Positions 20,782-29,302 of a stretch of 64,000 nucleotides of DNA are shown in pieces. The position numbers and the translations under genes are program-made. The stretch lies in the NCBI GenBank assembly GCA_015183035.1, contig JACZZP010000012.1:1550001-1614000 (forward strand), given 5' to 3'. Each line of letters opens with the position of its first letter. Positions within the stretch are counted from its first letter, which is position 1. Origin of the DNA: Meloidogyne chitwoodi. Its lineage: Eukaryota; Nematoda; Chromadorea; Rhabditida; Meloidogynidae. Below the pieces are notes generated by a model. The model was given only the letters and a program-made list of their open reading frames with translations, had not been told where the DNA came from and did no database searches.

Positions 20782-21861
20782 ATGGAAGATTATACAAAAC
20801 ATTTACAACATCTCTATAATAATCCTGAGTCGCCTGCAGCATTTTCTGGTGTAGATAGATTATGGCTTGAGGCACGCAAAACTCATAAACATTTACCTCG
20901 TAAATTAGTTCAAGATTTTCTTGAGGGACACCGAACTTACACTCTTATGCGTCCCAAGAGAATACATTTTACTAGAAGTAAAACAATAGCAGCTGGATTT
21001 ATGACAGATGTCCAAGTAGACTTGGCAGATTTCCAAAGCTTATCTAGACATAATAAAGGAAATAGATATTTATTATTGGGAATCGATGTTTTATCTAAAC
21101 AAGTTTTTGGAGTACCAGTCAAATCTAAGAAAGGTGAAGATATGCCTGATGCATTCAAGAAATTACTTGATCAAATGCCTATGAAACCACATAGAATATT
21201 TTCTGATAAAGGATTAGAATTTAAAAACCGTCAATTAAAAGAATTTTTTGAAAAAGAAGAAATTGAGAAATTTGAGGCCACTCATTCAATTGTCAAGGCT
21301 TCACTTGCAGAACGTGCAATTCGAAATATTAAACAAAGATTATATCGATACTTTGCACATTATAAAAACCTTAACTGGATTGATATTTTACCAAAAATTT
21401 TGGAAGGAATTAATAAGGCTAAATGTCGAGTTCATGGAATGAGACCTATAGATGTAAATTTTAAAAATGCTCAAAAAGTTTGGAAGATAATTTATGGTAA
21501 AACAAAAACTAGAAAGTCTAAACCCAAATTTAAAAAGGGTGATTTTGTTCGAATGAGCATAAATAAAACAAGCTTTGAAAAAGGATATATCCCAAACTGG
21601 GGTGATGTAATAGCTGAAGTTGACAAAGTCAAAGACCAATCGCGTCCTACAAGATACAAAATTAAAGATCCCAAGGGAGAAAAGTATAAGGGATCATTTT
21701 ACAACGAAGAGTTATCTAGAGTTAAAAAAGATGCCGAGACAGAATACAGAATTGAGAAGATTTATCGAAAAAGAAAGAGAACAGATGGTACATATGAAGT
21801 TCTTGTAAAATTTATAGGATATCCCGAAAGGGAATGGATTCATGAGAATCAACTTGTATAA
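20782..21861 (+). CDS. Polinton integrase (rve family) with C-terminal chromodomain
   Basis: 359 aa. Retroviral-type integrase core with candidate catalytic residues D80 (VQVDLADF), D142 (IFSDKGLEF) and E177 (LAERAIR), the last two 34 residues apart, fitting the D,D-35-E pattern. An SH3-like DNA-binding region follows (KFKKGDFVRMS). Residues from about 322 form a chromodomain (EYRIEKIYRKR, VKFIGYPEREWI), which in this family directs integration to modified histones. No intact HHCC zinc finger is evident at the N-terminus. The frame is intact and the length is normal. It inserts the linear element DNA into chromosomes, making a 6-bp duplication in known Polintons. Confidence 0.95.
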   Translation: MEDYTKHLQHLYNNPESPAAFSGVDRLWLEARKTHKHLPRKLVQDFLEGHRTYTLMRPKRIHFTRSKTIAAGFMTDVQVDLADFQSLSRHNKGNRYLLLGIDVLSKQVFGVPVKSKKGEDMPDAFKKLLDQMPMKPHRIFSDKGLEFKNRQLKEFFEKEEIEKFEATHSIVKASLAERAIRNIKQRLYRYFAHYKNLNWIDILPKILEGINKAKCRVHGMRPIDVNFKNAQKVWKIIYGKTKTRKSKPKFKKGDFVRMSINKTSFEKGYIPNWGDVIAEVDKVKDQSRPTRYKIKDPKGEKYKGSFYNEELSRVKKDAETEYRIEKIYRKRKRTDGTYEVLVKFIGYPEREWIHENQLV

Positions 21862-21864
21862 AAG
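21857..21864 (+). promoter_or_regulatory. TATA box containing the integrase stop codon
   Basis: TATAAAAG; its TAA is the integrase stop codon (21,859-21,861). It is 47 bp before ATG 21,904. Confidence 0.5.
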
Positions 21865-21903
21865 CTCAAATATTCATTTTATTGTATCATTTTTTGTAAT
21901 AAA

Positions 21904-23319
21904 ATGTCAAATAGTTTTTACGTTTGTTTACTAAGTAATACAACTGATTATCCCGATAATCAACCTAATAAATTTCGAGTTCATCTTCCAAAACCAATTT
22001 ACTTTTCGGGTGATTGGGTGTGTGGTTTGCATAGTATTTCATATCCTTATTCTTGGCACTCGACAATAGGTACTTTAGATGAACAATGGATAGATATTCA
22101 CTGTACTGATAATAAAATTGAACAAGTTATTCATGTTCCTGTTCCAAGAGGTTCCCACAATAAACCCCAAGATTTGGAAAGTTTTTTAATCTCAACATTG
22201 AAACATCAAAGTGGAGCACTAGAAGCAAAATCTTTTGATGAAGGATTTGTACAAAAACCTGTCGTAATTTCACCACTAAGGCCTGACCGTTCAAAACGTG
22301 AAATAAAATCTTCAGAAGCAACTCTTCCATCTCCTCCAAAAGCTCGAGAACTTGGTTCACCTCCACTTTGGGCTGATCCTAAGAAAAAAGAATTACCAAA
22401 AAAATCATCTATACCTTCACCTCCTACACCTACAAATCTCCAAAAATCCCCACAAAACACTTTAAACACTCAAAAACCTCCAACTCCTCCAACTTCAACA
22501 CCTAAGCCTCCTCAGCAAAAATCATCAACACCTCAAAAATCTCTTCCTGCACCTCCTCCTCCTTCTACTGCACCACCTCAAACATTATCACAAAAAACTT
22601 CTCCCTCTATTCAAACAACTTCTCAAATTCAAATACCTTCACTTCCAATACCTAAACCTTCTACTCTAACTCAAACCTTGCCTTCACTTCCATCACCTCT
22701 AAAGAAGGAAAGAAAGGAAAATAGCACACAAACACCAAGTGTGTTAGACGTTATGGGGTTATCTAGAAGGGAAAAAGGTGAAAAACAAGATGTTTTTGAT
22801 GTATTACTTGGAAAGAAGAATAAAAATAGTAAAGCTGAATTTAGTGTTGAAGATTTAAAACAAATTATTAATTCAATATCTCTATACTTTCATCATGATT
22901 TTAAACGTTTCAAATTGGAATTCTCACATGATTATATAAAATATTTGTCTTTCTCTCCCCAACTTGGTTATGTACTAGGTTTTGAAAATTCAATGATGGT
23001 AATGAACAATGAGACAGCAAAATACGGAAGTGATTTACGGGGAGGATTCTCAAGTTTTGCTGTTTATTCAAAAGGATTAACAGAAAACATGATTGTCGGC
23101 AATTCTCTAAGTTCTCTATTGAGAGTTGTCTCTGTGTCCGGAACTCCTGGAGAATATCAAGAGAAAATTTACGACTCCCCAATCTATATTCGAGTGCTTC
23201 CAAAAGAAATTAATGAGATTGAGATAGAGTTAAGAACGATGGACGGAGGAAGACTTGTACCTTTTGCATTCGGTACTGTAATGATCGTATTAATATTTAA
23301 AAAAGTTATAAACTTCTAA
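21904..23319 (+). CDS. Penton-like minor capsid protein with Pro-rich insert
   Basis: 471 aa. The N-terminal block (NKFRVHLPKPIYFSGDWVC, then LHSISYPYSWHS) and the C-terminal block (EINEIEIELRTMDGGRLVPF, then FGTVMIVLIF) match the start and end of the Polinton/adintovirus minor capsid (penton, single jelly roll) protein as I know it. Between them, about residues 125-285 are a disordered insert of Pro, Ser, Thr and Lys. The insert is unusual and could be a surface-exposed or flexible linker. The protein would occupy capsid vertices. Intact and intronless, downstream of the integrase and upstream of the pVI-like gene. Confidence 0.75.
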   Translation: MSNSFYVCLLSNTTDYPDNQPNKFRVHLPKPIYFSGDWVCGLHSISYPYSWHSTIGTLDEQWIDIHCTDNKIEQVIHVPVPRGSHNKPQDLESFLISTLKHQSGALEAKSFDEGFVQKPVVISPLRPDRSKREIKSSEATLPSPPKARELGSPPLWADPKKKELPKKSSIPSPPTPTNLQKSPQNTLNTQKPPTPPTSTPKPPQQKSSTPQKSLPAPPPPSTAPPQTLSQKTSPSIQTTSQIQIPSLPIPKPSTLTQTLPSLPSPLKKERKENSTQTPSVLDVMGLSRREKGEKQDVFDVLLGKKNKNSKAEFSVEDLKQIINSISLYFHHDFKRFKLEFSHDYIKYLSFSPQLGYVLGFENSMMVMNNETAKYGSDLRGGFSSFAVYSKGLTENMIVGNSLSSLLRVVSVSGTPGEYQEKIYDSPIYIRVLPKEINEIEIELRTMDGGRLVPFAFGTVMIVLIFKKVINF

Positions 23320-23339
23320 TTTTCATATGATACCTTGCC

Positions 23340-23349
23340 TATATAAATA
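23340..23349 (+). promoter_or_regulatory. TATA box of the pVI-like gene
   Basis: TATATAAATA 59 bp before ATG 23,399, in the only sizeable intergenic gap (80 bp) of the capsid block. Confidence 0.5.
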
Positions 23350-23398
23350 CTCTTGTTATTATTTTATTTCATTTTATTTTTTTTTCGAATAAAAGAAA

Positions 23399-23854
23399 AT
23401 GGTTCATATAATCTTTGATACTAGAACAGTTGGGTATGAAGAATTTATTCCTATGAAAGGAAGTGGTATTTCTGATGAATATTTTAAGGGTTCATCACCT
23501 TATCAAAGGGGATATGGTTCCCAAAAAGGTGCAGGAATTGGTGATGTTATGCGTGGCCTATGGCGTTTCTTCCTACCAATCATCAAGCAAGCTGGTACTA
23601 CTGTAGCAGGAGAAGCATTGAATACAGGACAAAGAGTATTAGAGAGAGTAAATCAAGGAGAATCAATTAAGACTGCACTTAGAGAAGAAGGGAAGAAAGG
23701 AATAGATACTGTACTTGACAAAGGAGGATTACCTAAACAGTTTGGAACAGGTCGTAAAAAGAGTATAAAAAGACATGCATTACCCTCATATCAAACACTT
23801 ATTGGTAAAAAATTTAAAAAAAGATTAAGATCGGACGCCTTTGGACTTTATTAA
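23399..23854 (+). CDS. pVI-like minor capsid/membrane-lytic protein
   Basis: 151 aa. Short N-terminal region, then Gly-rich MKGSGISDEYF and QKGAGIGDVMRGLWRFFLP, an amphipathic helix (LPIIKQAGTTVAGEALN) and a basic C-terminus (TGRKKSIKRHALP). The position next to the major capsid gene and the KGxG-I sites before an amphipathic helix resemble adenovirus protein VI, which the capsid protease cuts to release a membrane-disrupting peptide. KGSG|I and KGAG|I are plausible cleavage sites for the element's own protease; this is inference. Nine bases separate its stop from the major capsid ATG. Confidence 0.65.
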   Translation: MVHIIFDTRTVGYEEFIPMKGSGISDEYFKGSSPYQRGYGSQKGAGIGDVMRGLWRFFLPIIKQAGTTVAGEALNTGQRVLERVNQGESIKTALREEGKKGIDTVLDKGGLPKQFGTGRKKSIKRHALPSYQTLIGKKFKKRLRSDAFGLY

Positions 23855-23862
23855 TAATAATA

Positions 23863-25188
23863 ATGGCTTTTCACAAAATTGACAGTGAAAGTATAAATTC
23901 AATTACAAGTGCTCTTGATTTTTTTCAAATTCCCCCTACAAATGTTACAGTATCTTCATCTAAAGTTTTTGAAATTCTTCCCAGCAACCCTCTTACTGAT
24001 ACTCCTTACCACTTTAAAATTCATTCAAGTCAAAATTATATTGATTTGACAAAATGTTATCTTTTTACCGAATTTCGAATTAGAAAAGAGAATGAGAATG
24101 GGCATTTAATAAATATTTCATCAACGGATAAAGTAGCACCTATTCAACTTATAGGACAAACTTTTATTAATAATATGAAAATTAGTATAAATGGGCGCGA
24201 AATTTTTAATTCAAATTCCTTATATGCTTACAAAACATATTTATCGTATGAATTATCGTATTCTCAAGGAGCTAAAAATTCCCATCTCAATGCAGCAGGT
24301 TATTATTTTGACCCTGAAACAAGTTTAGAAGGTGGAGTCGGATATAATGCAAGAAAAAGTTTATTTTCGTTGAGTAAGACTGCTCAGTTTATTGCAAAAC
24401 TTGATGCTGATATTTTTAATCAACCTTTATATCTAATAAATCAATGTGAGATAGATATTGAAATTTTACCAAATGATACAAAATTCGTCTTAATTGCTCC
24501 TCCTGTTCTCGGTATTGCTCAACCTTTACGCTACCACTTTGAAGTTATCAATTGTAAACTTTATGTAAAAAAGATGGACCTTATGGATGGACTAGCTCTA
24601 GATATTGCAAGAAAATTAGATACCAAGCCAGCTCGTTATGCTATAAGAAAGACAATGATGAAACCCCTATTCATTAGCCAAGGGAGATATGAGTTTAATG
24701 CTAATCTCTTTATGGATCAGATTCCTCGAAGAATAACTCTTGGTCTGGTAGCAAATTCCGACTATGTTGGAAATGTTGGACGTAGTCCTTTCAATTTCCA
24801 GCATTTTAATGTCCGTGAAATTAGTGTAATTGCCAATGGTCGGAGCTACCCTCAGGCTCCCTATGATTTTGACTTTGAAAATGGTAGATATATCCGAGCA
24901 TTTAATGACATGAATGAGTCAATTGGTCTAGCAAATTCTACAGAAAGTAATGGAATTACTCTAAAACAGTACGGTAGTACTCACTGCATCTATGTCTTTA
25001 ATTTAACCAATAGTGGAGATGATCAAGGAGGACTTTTTGATTTAATAAAGAATGGAACAACCGCCGTGAATATTAAATTTAGCCAACCTGTACCAGACGG
25101 AGGAATCATGCTTGTTGCTATGGGAGAAGCAGACTCGTTAATTATTCTAGACAAAAATCGAACAATAGCCAGTGACACCACTATATAA
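23863..25188 (+). CDS. Polinton major capsid protein (double jelly roll)
   Basis: 441 aa, within the usual range for Polinton hexon-like capsid proteins. The N-terminal jelly roll holds YIDLTKCYLFTEFRI and a NNMKISINGREIFNSNSLY strand-loop typical of the family. The linker region is FEVINCKLYVKKMDL, and the second jelly roll runs from about residue 270 (FISQGRYEFN) and includes YPQAPYDFDFENG and GSTHCIYVFNLT. Trimers would form pseudo-hexagonal capsomers. The frame is intact and intronless. The stop codon lies inside the TATATAAAC box of the next gene. No separate TATA is visible for this gene, which follows the pVI-like stop by 8 bp. Confidence 0.88.
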   Translation: MAFHKIDSESINSITSALDFFQIPPTNVTVSSSKVFEILPSNPLTDTPYHFKIHSSQNYIDLTKCYLFTEFRIRKENENGHLINISSTDKVAPIQLIGQTFINNMKISINGREIFNSNSLYAYKTYLSYELSYSQGAKNSHLNAAGYYFDPETSLEGGVGYNARKSLFSLSKTAQFIAKLDADIFNQPLYLINQCEIDIEILPNDTKFVLIAPPVLGIAQPLRYHFEVINCKLYVKKMDLMDGLALDIARKLDTKPARYAIRKTMMKPLFISQGRYEFNANLFMDQIPRRITLGLVANSDYVGNVGRSPFNFQHFNVREISVIANGRSYPQAPYDFDFENGRYIRAFNDMNESIGLANSTESNGITLKQYGSTHCIYVFNLTNSGDDQGGLFDLIKNGTTAVNIKFSQPVPDGGIMLVAMGEADSLIILDKNRTIASDTTI

Positions 25189-25189
25189 A
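25182..25189 (+). promoter_or_regulatory. TATA box containing the capsid-gene stop codon
   Basis: TATATAAA; its TAA (25,186-25,188) is the major capsid stop codon. It is 48 bp before the protease-gene ATG at 25,230. Confidence 0.55.
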
Positions 25190-25229
25190 CTCATTTAACC
25201 TCGTTATTGTATAAATAAATTTTTTAAAA

Positions 25230-26093
25230 ATGAATAAAATTGCTATAATATTATTAATTGTCAGAATTTTTTCTCCCTTTGTTGAAACATTAAGTACAGA
25301 CAGTCCAATTAAATATGACAATTTACCCGAATATTCAGAATATCTACAAAAACAATTAACTACAACAACAACAACAATTGATACTCCAATAAATATACCA
25401 AATTTCCCGGCCTTCCAGCTTTGTAAGGAAAGTCCTGGGGAAAACAATATATATGGACATATCTTTTGTTGGGGTATGATAGGATTATATCTTCTATTCG
25501 TAATAAGTCTCATTATTTTTCAATTGCGATCAATACTTTGGCTCAAAGTAGTACTTCCAAGAAAGAAAGCTAAAGATATTGAATTATTAGATTTTAGGTT
25601 ATACATTAAATTACTTCAACAAATTTTAAAAATATTTTTAGGCAAGGAGGGTATGAACAGTCACCAAATAACCCGGATAATGAACTCAAACAGAATGACA
25701 AAACATCTTTTCCGGGGATGTTTTCCGTGTAATCATATTCCAAAAATTGAACAGAAAAAATCAATATTTATCGTCAATACTGATCCTGAAGGATCAAAAG
25801 GATCACATTGGATAACAATTTTTATAAATGGTGACGAAGCATATTATTTTGATAGTTTAGCCCTACCCTCTAATTTTTGTATAATTAATTCTTTTCTTTC
25901 AAATTTTTCTAAAATAACAAAGAATTCAAAACCTTATCAATCTCCCTTCGCTAAAACATGTGGACATCATTGTATTTCTGCAGCTTATTTTTTAACACGA
26001 GGTTTTACTTTTGAAAAATACATGAAAATGTTAGATAAACTTGAAAACCCAGATTTATTTGTAACTAGACTTGTCAATAAACTTGTAAAATGA
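25230..26093 (+). CDS. Adenain-type maturation protease fused to signal peptide and membrane segment
   Basis: 287 aa. The C-terminal domain from about residue 142 (MNSHQITRIM start) is a Polinton cysteine protease of the adenain/Ulp1 clan: candidate catalytic His193 (GSHWITIF), Asp208 (YYFDSL), oxyanion Gln237 (PYQSPF) and Cys244 (TCGHHC). The first 140 residues are unexpected: a cleavable-looking signal peptide (MNKIAIILLIVRIFSPFVET), a Thr-rich ectodomain with one Cys, a membrane helix (CWGMIGLYLLFVISLIIFQL) and a basic cytosolic linker. This predicts a type I membrane protein with the protease on the cytosolic side. Alternatively an intron ending at TTTTTAG (about 25,641), or an internal start at Met142, yields a free protease. 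Confidence 0.8.
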   Translation: MNKIAIILLIVRIFSPFVETLSTDSPIKYDNLPEYSEYLQKQLTTTTTTIDTPINIPNFPAFQLCKESPGENNIYGHIFCWGMIGLYLLFVISLIIFQLRSILWLKVVLPRKKAKDIELLDFRLYIKLLQQILKIFLGKEGMNSHQITRIMNSNRMTKHLFRGCFPCNHIPKIEQKKSIFIVNTDPEGSKGSHWITIFINGDEAYYFDSLALPSNFCIINSFLSNFSKITKNSKPYQSPFAKTCGHHCISAAYFLTRGFTFEKYMKMLDKLENPDLFVTRLVNKLVK

Positions 26094-26440
26094 TTAGATA
26101 TAAAATACACGCACATCTAAAATACATGTATACCCCTATACCCTGTACGTGTGCGCATTTTCGATTAAAATGCTTAAAAAAATATCAAATTTTCAAAAAT
26201 TTTGTCTTCTTTTCCTTAATTCTGCACTTTTACCTCTAAAAAGTATAACTTCTAATCACTAATTTGTATATTATAATTAAAAACATAAACTTTTATTCAT
26301 TAATTTTTTCCAAAATTTGTCTTCGACACACTAATTCTGCATTTTTACCCCTAAAAATGACATCTTCCCTCAACTAATTTTTTACAAATTGTTTCTTCTA
26401 TTTATTAATAATAAAATGAAATAATAAATGATTTTTGTAT
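26094..26440. repeat. Non-coding gap with two direct repeats
   Basis: Between the convergent protease and zinc-ribbon genes. Two diverged direct copies about 113 bp apart share TTGTCTTC…AATTCTGCA(C/T)TTTTACC and CTAAAAA…CTTC (26,203-26,260 and 26,315-26,375). They may be 3'-end or replication signals; no coding potential. Confidence 0.45.
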
Positions 26441-26719
26441 TCAAGGTGTAGTAGCAAATAAAGCACAATCAGTACATAACCAAAATGAGTAAAAGAATAA
26501 ATTATCACTTATCGGTAATAAAGTTTTTTTCTGCTTTTTCATTAAATTGAACATTAAACACTCTTCACACCAATGAAAGCCCATAAAATAGTGCCAAATA
26601 AAACTTCCACGAGCACCCTTGTCTAACTTTTCTCCTTTTTTCAAAGCTAAATTAAGAGCTGTAAGATAACTATGCTTCATGCATGACTTGTAATTACAAA
26701 ACCCCTTAATTTTTTCCAT
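26441..26719 (-). CDS. Small zinc-ribbon protein 2 of the Polinton, 92 aa
   Basis: Single exon. Starts MEKIKGFCNYKSCMKHSY; has CNYKSC-type Cys near the N-terminus, then CEEC and CTDC separated by 27 residues. Aromatic residues (WHYFMGFHWCEEC) suggest a compact zinc-bound fold. Divergent from the polymerase gene across a repeat-bearing 486-bp gap. Similar in size, strand and Cys layout to the protein at 17,214-17,593. Unrecognised; possibly a regulator of the divergent promoter, by position only. Confidence 0.5.
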   Translation of the reverse strand: MEKIKGFCNYKSCMKHSYLTALNLALKKGEKLDKGARGSFIWHYFMGFHWCEECLMFNLMKKQKKTLLPISDNLFFYSFWLCTDCALFATTP

Positions 26720-27205
26720 ATAATTATTTAAAAAATTTTTAAATTACTTCAATTAAATAATGGTTGGTCCCTTCACTCATTGAAATAAAATTATTAAGAA
26801 AATGTTAATAAAAATTTGGCGTCTTTTGATTTAAATGTCAGGCGACAGATGGTAAAGGATTTGAGATAAACAAGACAATAAAATAAATTAAAAATTCTAA
26901 AGACCTTGAAAAGTTCGGAAGTCTTTGATCTTTAAAATTAAATATTAATCATCTGGCGACAGATGGTAAAATTTTTGAGGAAAACAAAGTAATAAAATTA
27001 ATTAAAAATTCTAAGCGTGCTAGGGTAATAAAACAATACTGAATTAAATTCAAATTTTTATTCTTTATAAAGTCCCGCGCAAAGTCAAATCTTGAATATT
27101 TAATTACTTCTATTTCTTATTTACATTTTTAATATATATAATACAGGATTCTGTATAAATTCGTCATTTGCAATTTTTTAGTAAAATTTTGAAATTTGAG
27201 TTAAT
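26720..27205. promoter_or_regulatory. Divergent promoter with two ~60-bp direct repeats
   Basis: Between the zinc-ribbon gene (minus) and polB (plus). GGCGACAGATGGTAAA begins two direct copies at about 26,843 and 26,955, each followed by GAG(A/G)AAAACAA and AATTAAAAATTCTAA (to about 26,900 and 27,014). Downstream are TATATATAATA (27,133) and TGTATAAATTC (27,153), the latter 52 bp before ATG 27,206. This is the second divergent, repeat-bearing promoter of the element. Confidence 0.55.
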
Positions 27206-29229
27206 ATGGATAATAATAATCCTCCACCGAGAAAACGTACTCGATTTACTATTGAAAGTCTCCTTGGACTTCAATCTATTTTTTCCATCACCAATTTACT
27301 TGGTCTTCAAGATGGAGCTGGTTCTTCTTCTTCAAAACAACCTAAGGATTATGTTGATCGACTTGAATCAACAATTGAGGAAAACAAAAAATTCAAGTTC
27401 TTGAAGTGTCGATCAAAATTTATGATAAAAGATCTACCTGCGGATCCTGAAGAACTTCTTAGCAGTAAGTTAAAAAAATTTTTTCTAAAAATATAATTTA
27501 CAGGAATTTTTCAATATTTCTTAAACGAAGCTGTAGAAGCCAGTGTTAATCGAGGCTTGAAAGCTGAACAGATAGGTTGCGTCATTAGCAGCGAAATCTT
27601 GGATCATGATGTATGGATTCCTGTGAGGTTGGTTTTGTTTGTGACCATTTTTACTAAAATTTCGATTTTTCAGAGATAGAAATGAGAATACGGTTGATGC
27701 TATACTCAACCGTTTTCTTTTGGTTGCTCAAAGTTTTCGTCAGAAGGATGTTTCACTTTTTGGACAACCTTTCACGGTGACAGCAACAGTTGTTGATAAG
27801 AATTCTCTACCTAAACAACATAAATTACCTGGTTCAGGAAATCGAAAAATGGCTCCTGTTCGTCACCGAATTAATGAGAGAGCTCTGATTAAGGTCAGTT
27901 TACCAAGTTTTAACAAAATGATAAAATTTAAGTGTGGGATTTAAAAGGAAATATAAATAATATAAAAATCTTTAGGTTGATAAAAGTAAAATATTTAAAA
28001 TTTTCTGTTAGCTAGGACTATGTTATGATTCAGTAATTAATTTTTTAATTTTAGATTCAAAATAACAACGATACTTATTGTCTCTTTTATGCGCTTGTAG
28101 CAACACTTGTTCACACCGTGTTCAATTGGCATTACGAAAAATTTTCACGTTATATTAGAAGTCAACATGGTATGGCAAATAAATTTAGAGAAGATACAGA
28201 AGAATTAATGGAAAGTATTGGAGCACCAAGAAATTTAAACTCTTACAACGCCGAAGAATGGATCCCTCTTGTTGTTAACTATTGGAACAACAAGTATTCT
28301 GGAAAACATATCTTCAAAGCCTACGTCTTTGGATCGCTCGGTTACTATGAGCCGGAATTTAAAAGTGGTCCTGATAATTTCGACACACCAATTATTTTAT
28401 ACTACAAAAATCAACACTTTGATGGTGTGAAAAAGACTGGTGGTTTATTTGGACAACCCTATTGTCTACATTGTGAAAAAGTGTACAACAGAGATTCTCG
28501 ACATAATTCTTCATGCAAAGCCAGATGTATTAAATGTTCAAGAGTTGGACCTGGCTTCCCTTGCAAGATCATTGAAGGCTTCTACAAATTATGTGAATTA
28601 TGTAAAAAAATATTTTATAACAACAACTGCTATCAATATCATCTCAAATGTGGCTTCTGCAATATGTCGAAGGAATGTGAAAAATGTGGTGTTGTTTGGA
28701 ACGTGAACTGTTTTTCAAAGGCTGGCGGAAAAGGGCACGTATGCGGGGAAAAACATTGTGGTACATGTGGGGATTACCATGATCCCAAGAGAGGATGTTA
28801 CATCAAACCTCTAGAGCTTAAAACTGCAAAGAAATATAGATTTATAGCCTTCGACCTGGAAACAACACAATATCTTCCTTCTGATACCGGAAAGAAGCAC
28901 GAGGCAAATTTCATATGTGCTAAAGTTACATGCCCAGAATGTATTTTAGAGGTAAATTTAAATTTTAGAATTAAAAACAAAAATTTTTTAGGAAAGTGAA
29001 TGTCAAGTTTGTGGTGAAAATAGAATTTTAACTTTTTCACATCATCCATTTACAACAACAACTGTTGATAAAATGTTTATTAACCCAAAACCCTTAGAGG
29101 CTTTTGTCGACTGGATAATTAATGGATTACCTCAAGAACATGATACTATTGCTTTTTCCCACTTTGGTGGAAGATTTGACATGGTACTTGTTTTCAAAGA
29201 ATTGTTTCGTTGGATCAAGGATTTTGTCG
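27206..29229 (+). pseudogene. Protein-primed DNA polymerase B, truncated after exonuclease motifs
   Basis: Five exons in frame: 27206-27464, 27504-27627, 27674-27893, 28055-28951 and 28992-29229, about 579 aa. The N-terminal region is followed by a Cys/His-rich zinc array typical of Polinton polymerases (CLHCEKVYN, CIKC, CELCKK, CGFCNMSKECEKC). The exonuclease region has Exo I FDLETTQ and Exo II SHFGGRFDMVL. Family members continue for a further 500 or more residues with Exo III, TPR motifs and the palm motifs A, B and C; none of these exists downstream. After a good donor (GTAAGA at 29,230) the next sequence is an antisense host-like gene, and the nearest acceptor leads to a stop within three codons. 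The enzyme cannot polymerise. Confidence 0.88.
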
Positions 29230-29302
29230 GTAAGATTTTTAAGGTCTGTTATTGGGTTAATGACTTTCTAAAATTTAATTAAAAAATATTTGTAGAAAAA
29301 AT

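Larger units (their letters stand above)
17214..29229 (+). mobile_element. Maverick/Polinton virus-like transposon, truncated at right
   Basis: Diagnostic Polinton gene set in one 12-kb block: packaging ATPase (18,532), retroviral-type integrase with chromodomain (20,782), penton-like protein (21,904), double-jelly-roll major capsid protein (23,863), adenain-type protease (25,230) and protein-primed DNA polymerase B (27,206). The polymerase ends after its exonuclease motifs II region, where a host-like gene on the other strand begins, so the right end and its terminal inverted repeat are absent. The left terminus was not identified and may lie anywhere between about 15,200 and 17,200; the 16,061 gene may belong to the element. 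Capsid, protease, ATPase and integrase frames are open, so the insertion is probably not ancient. Confidence 0.9.

Noticed and set aside
22127..22469. Two antisense frames in the penton-like gene
   Set aside because: Complement of the proline-rich insert (Gly/Glu-rich shadow); no promoter or splice support.
25181..25513. 110-codon antisense frame over the protease N-terminus
   Set aside because: Mirror of the Thr-rich ectodomain codons; starts inside the protease gene and ends in the TATA region.
17214..29229. Inserted exogenous DNA virus or adenovirus-like genome
   Set aside because: The presence of a chromodomain integrase with the polB/ATPase/protease/capsid set, and spliced genes in AT-rich host-like sequence, fits a Polinton transposon.
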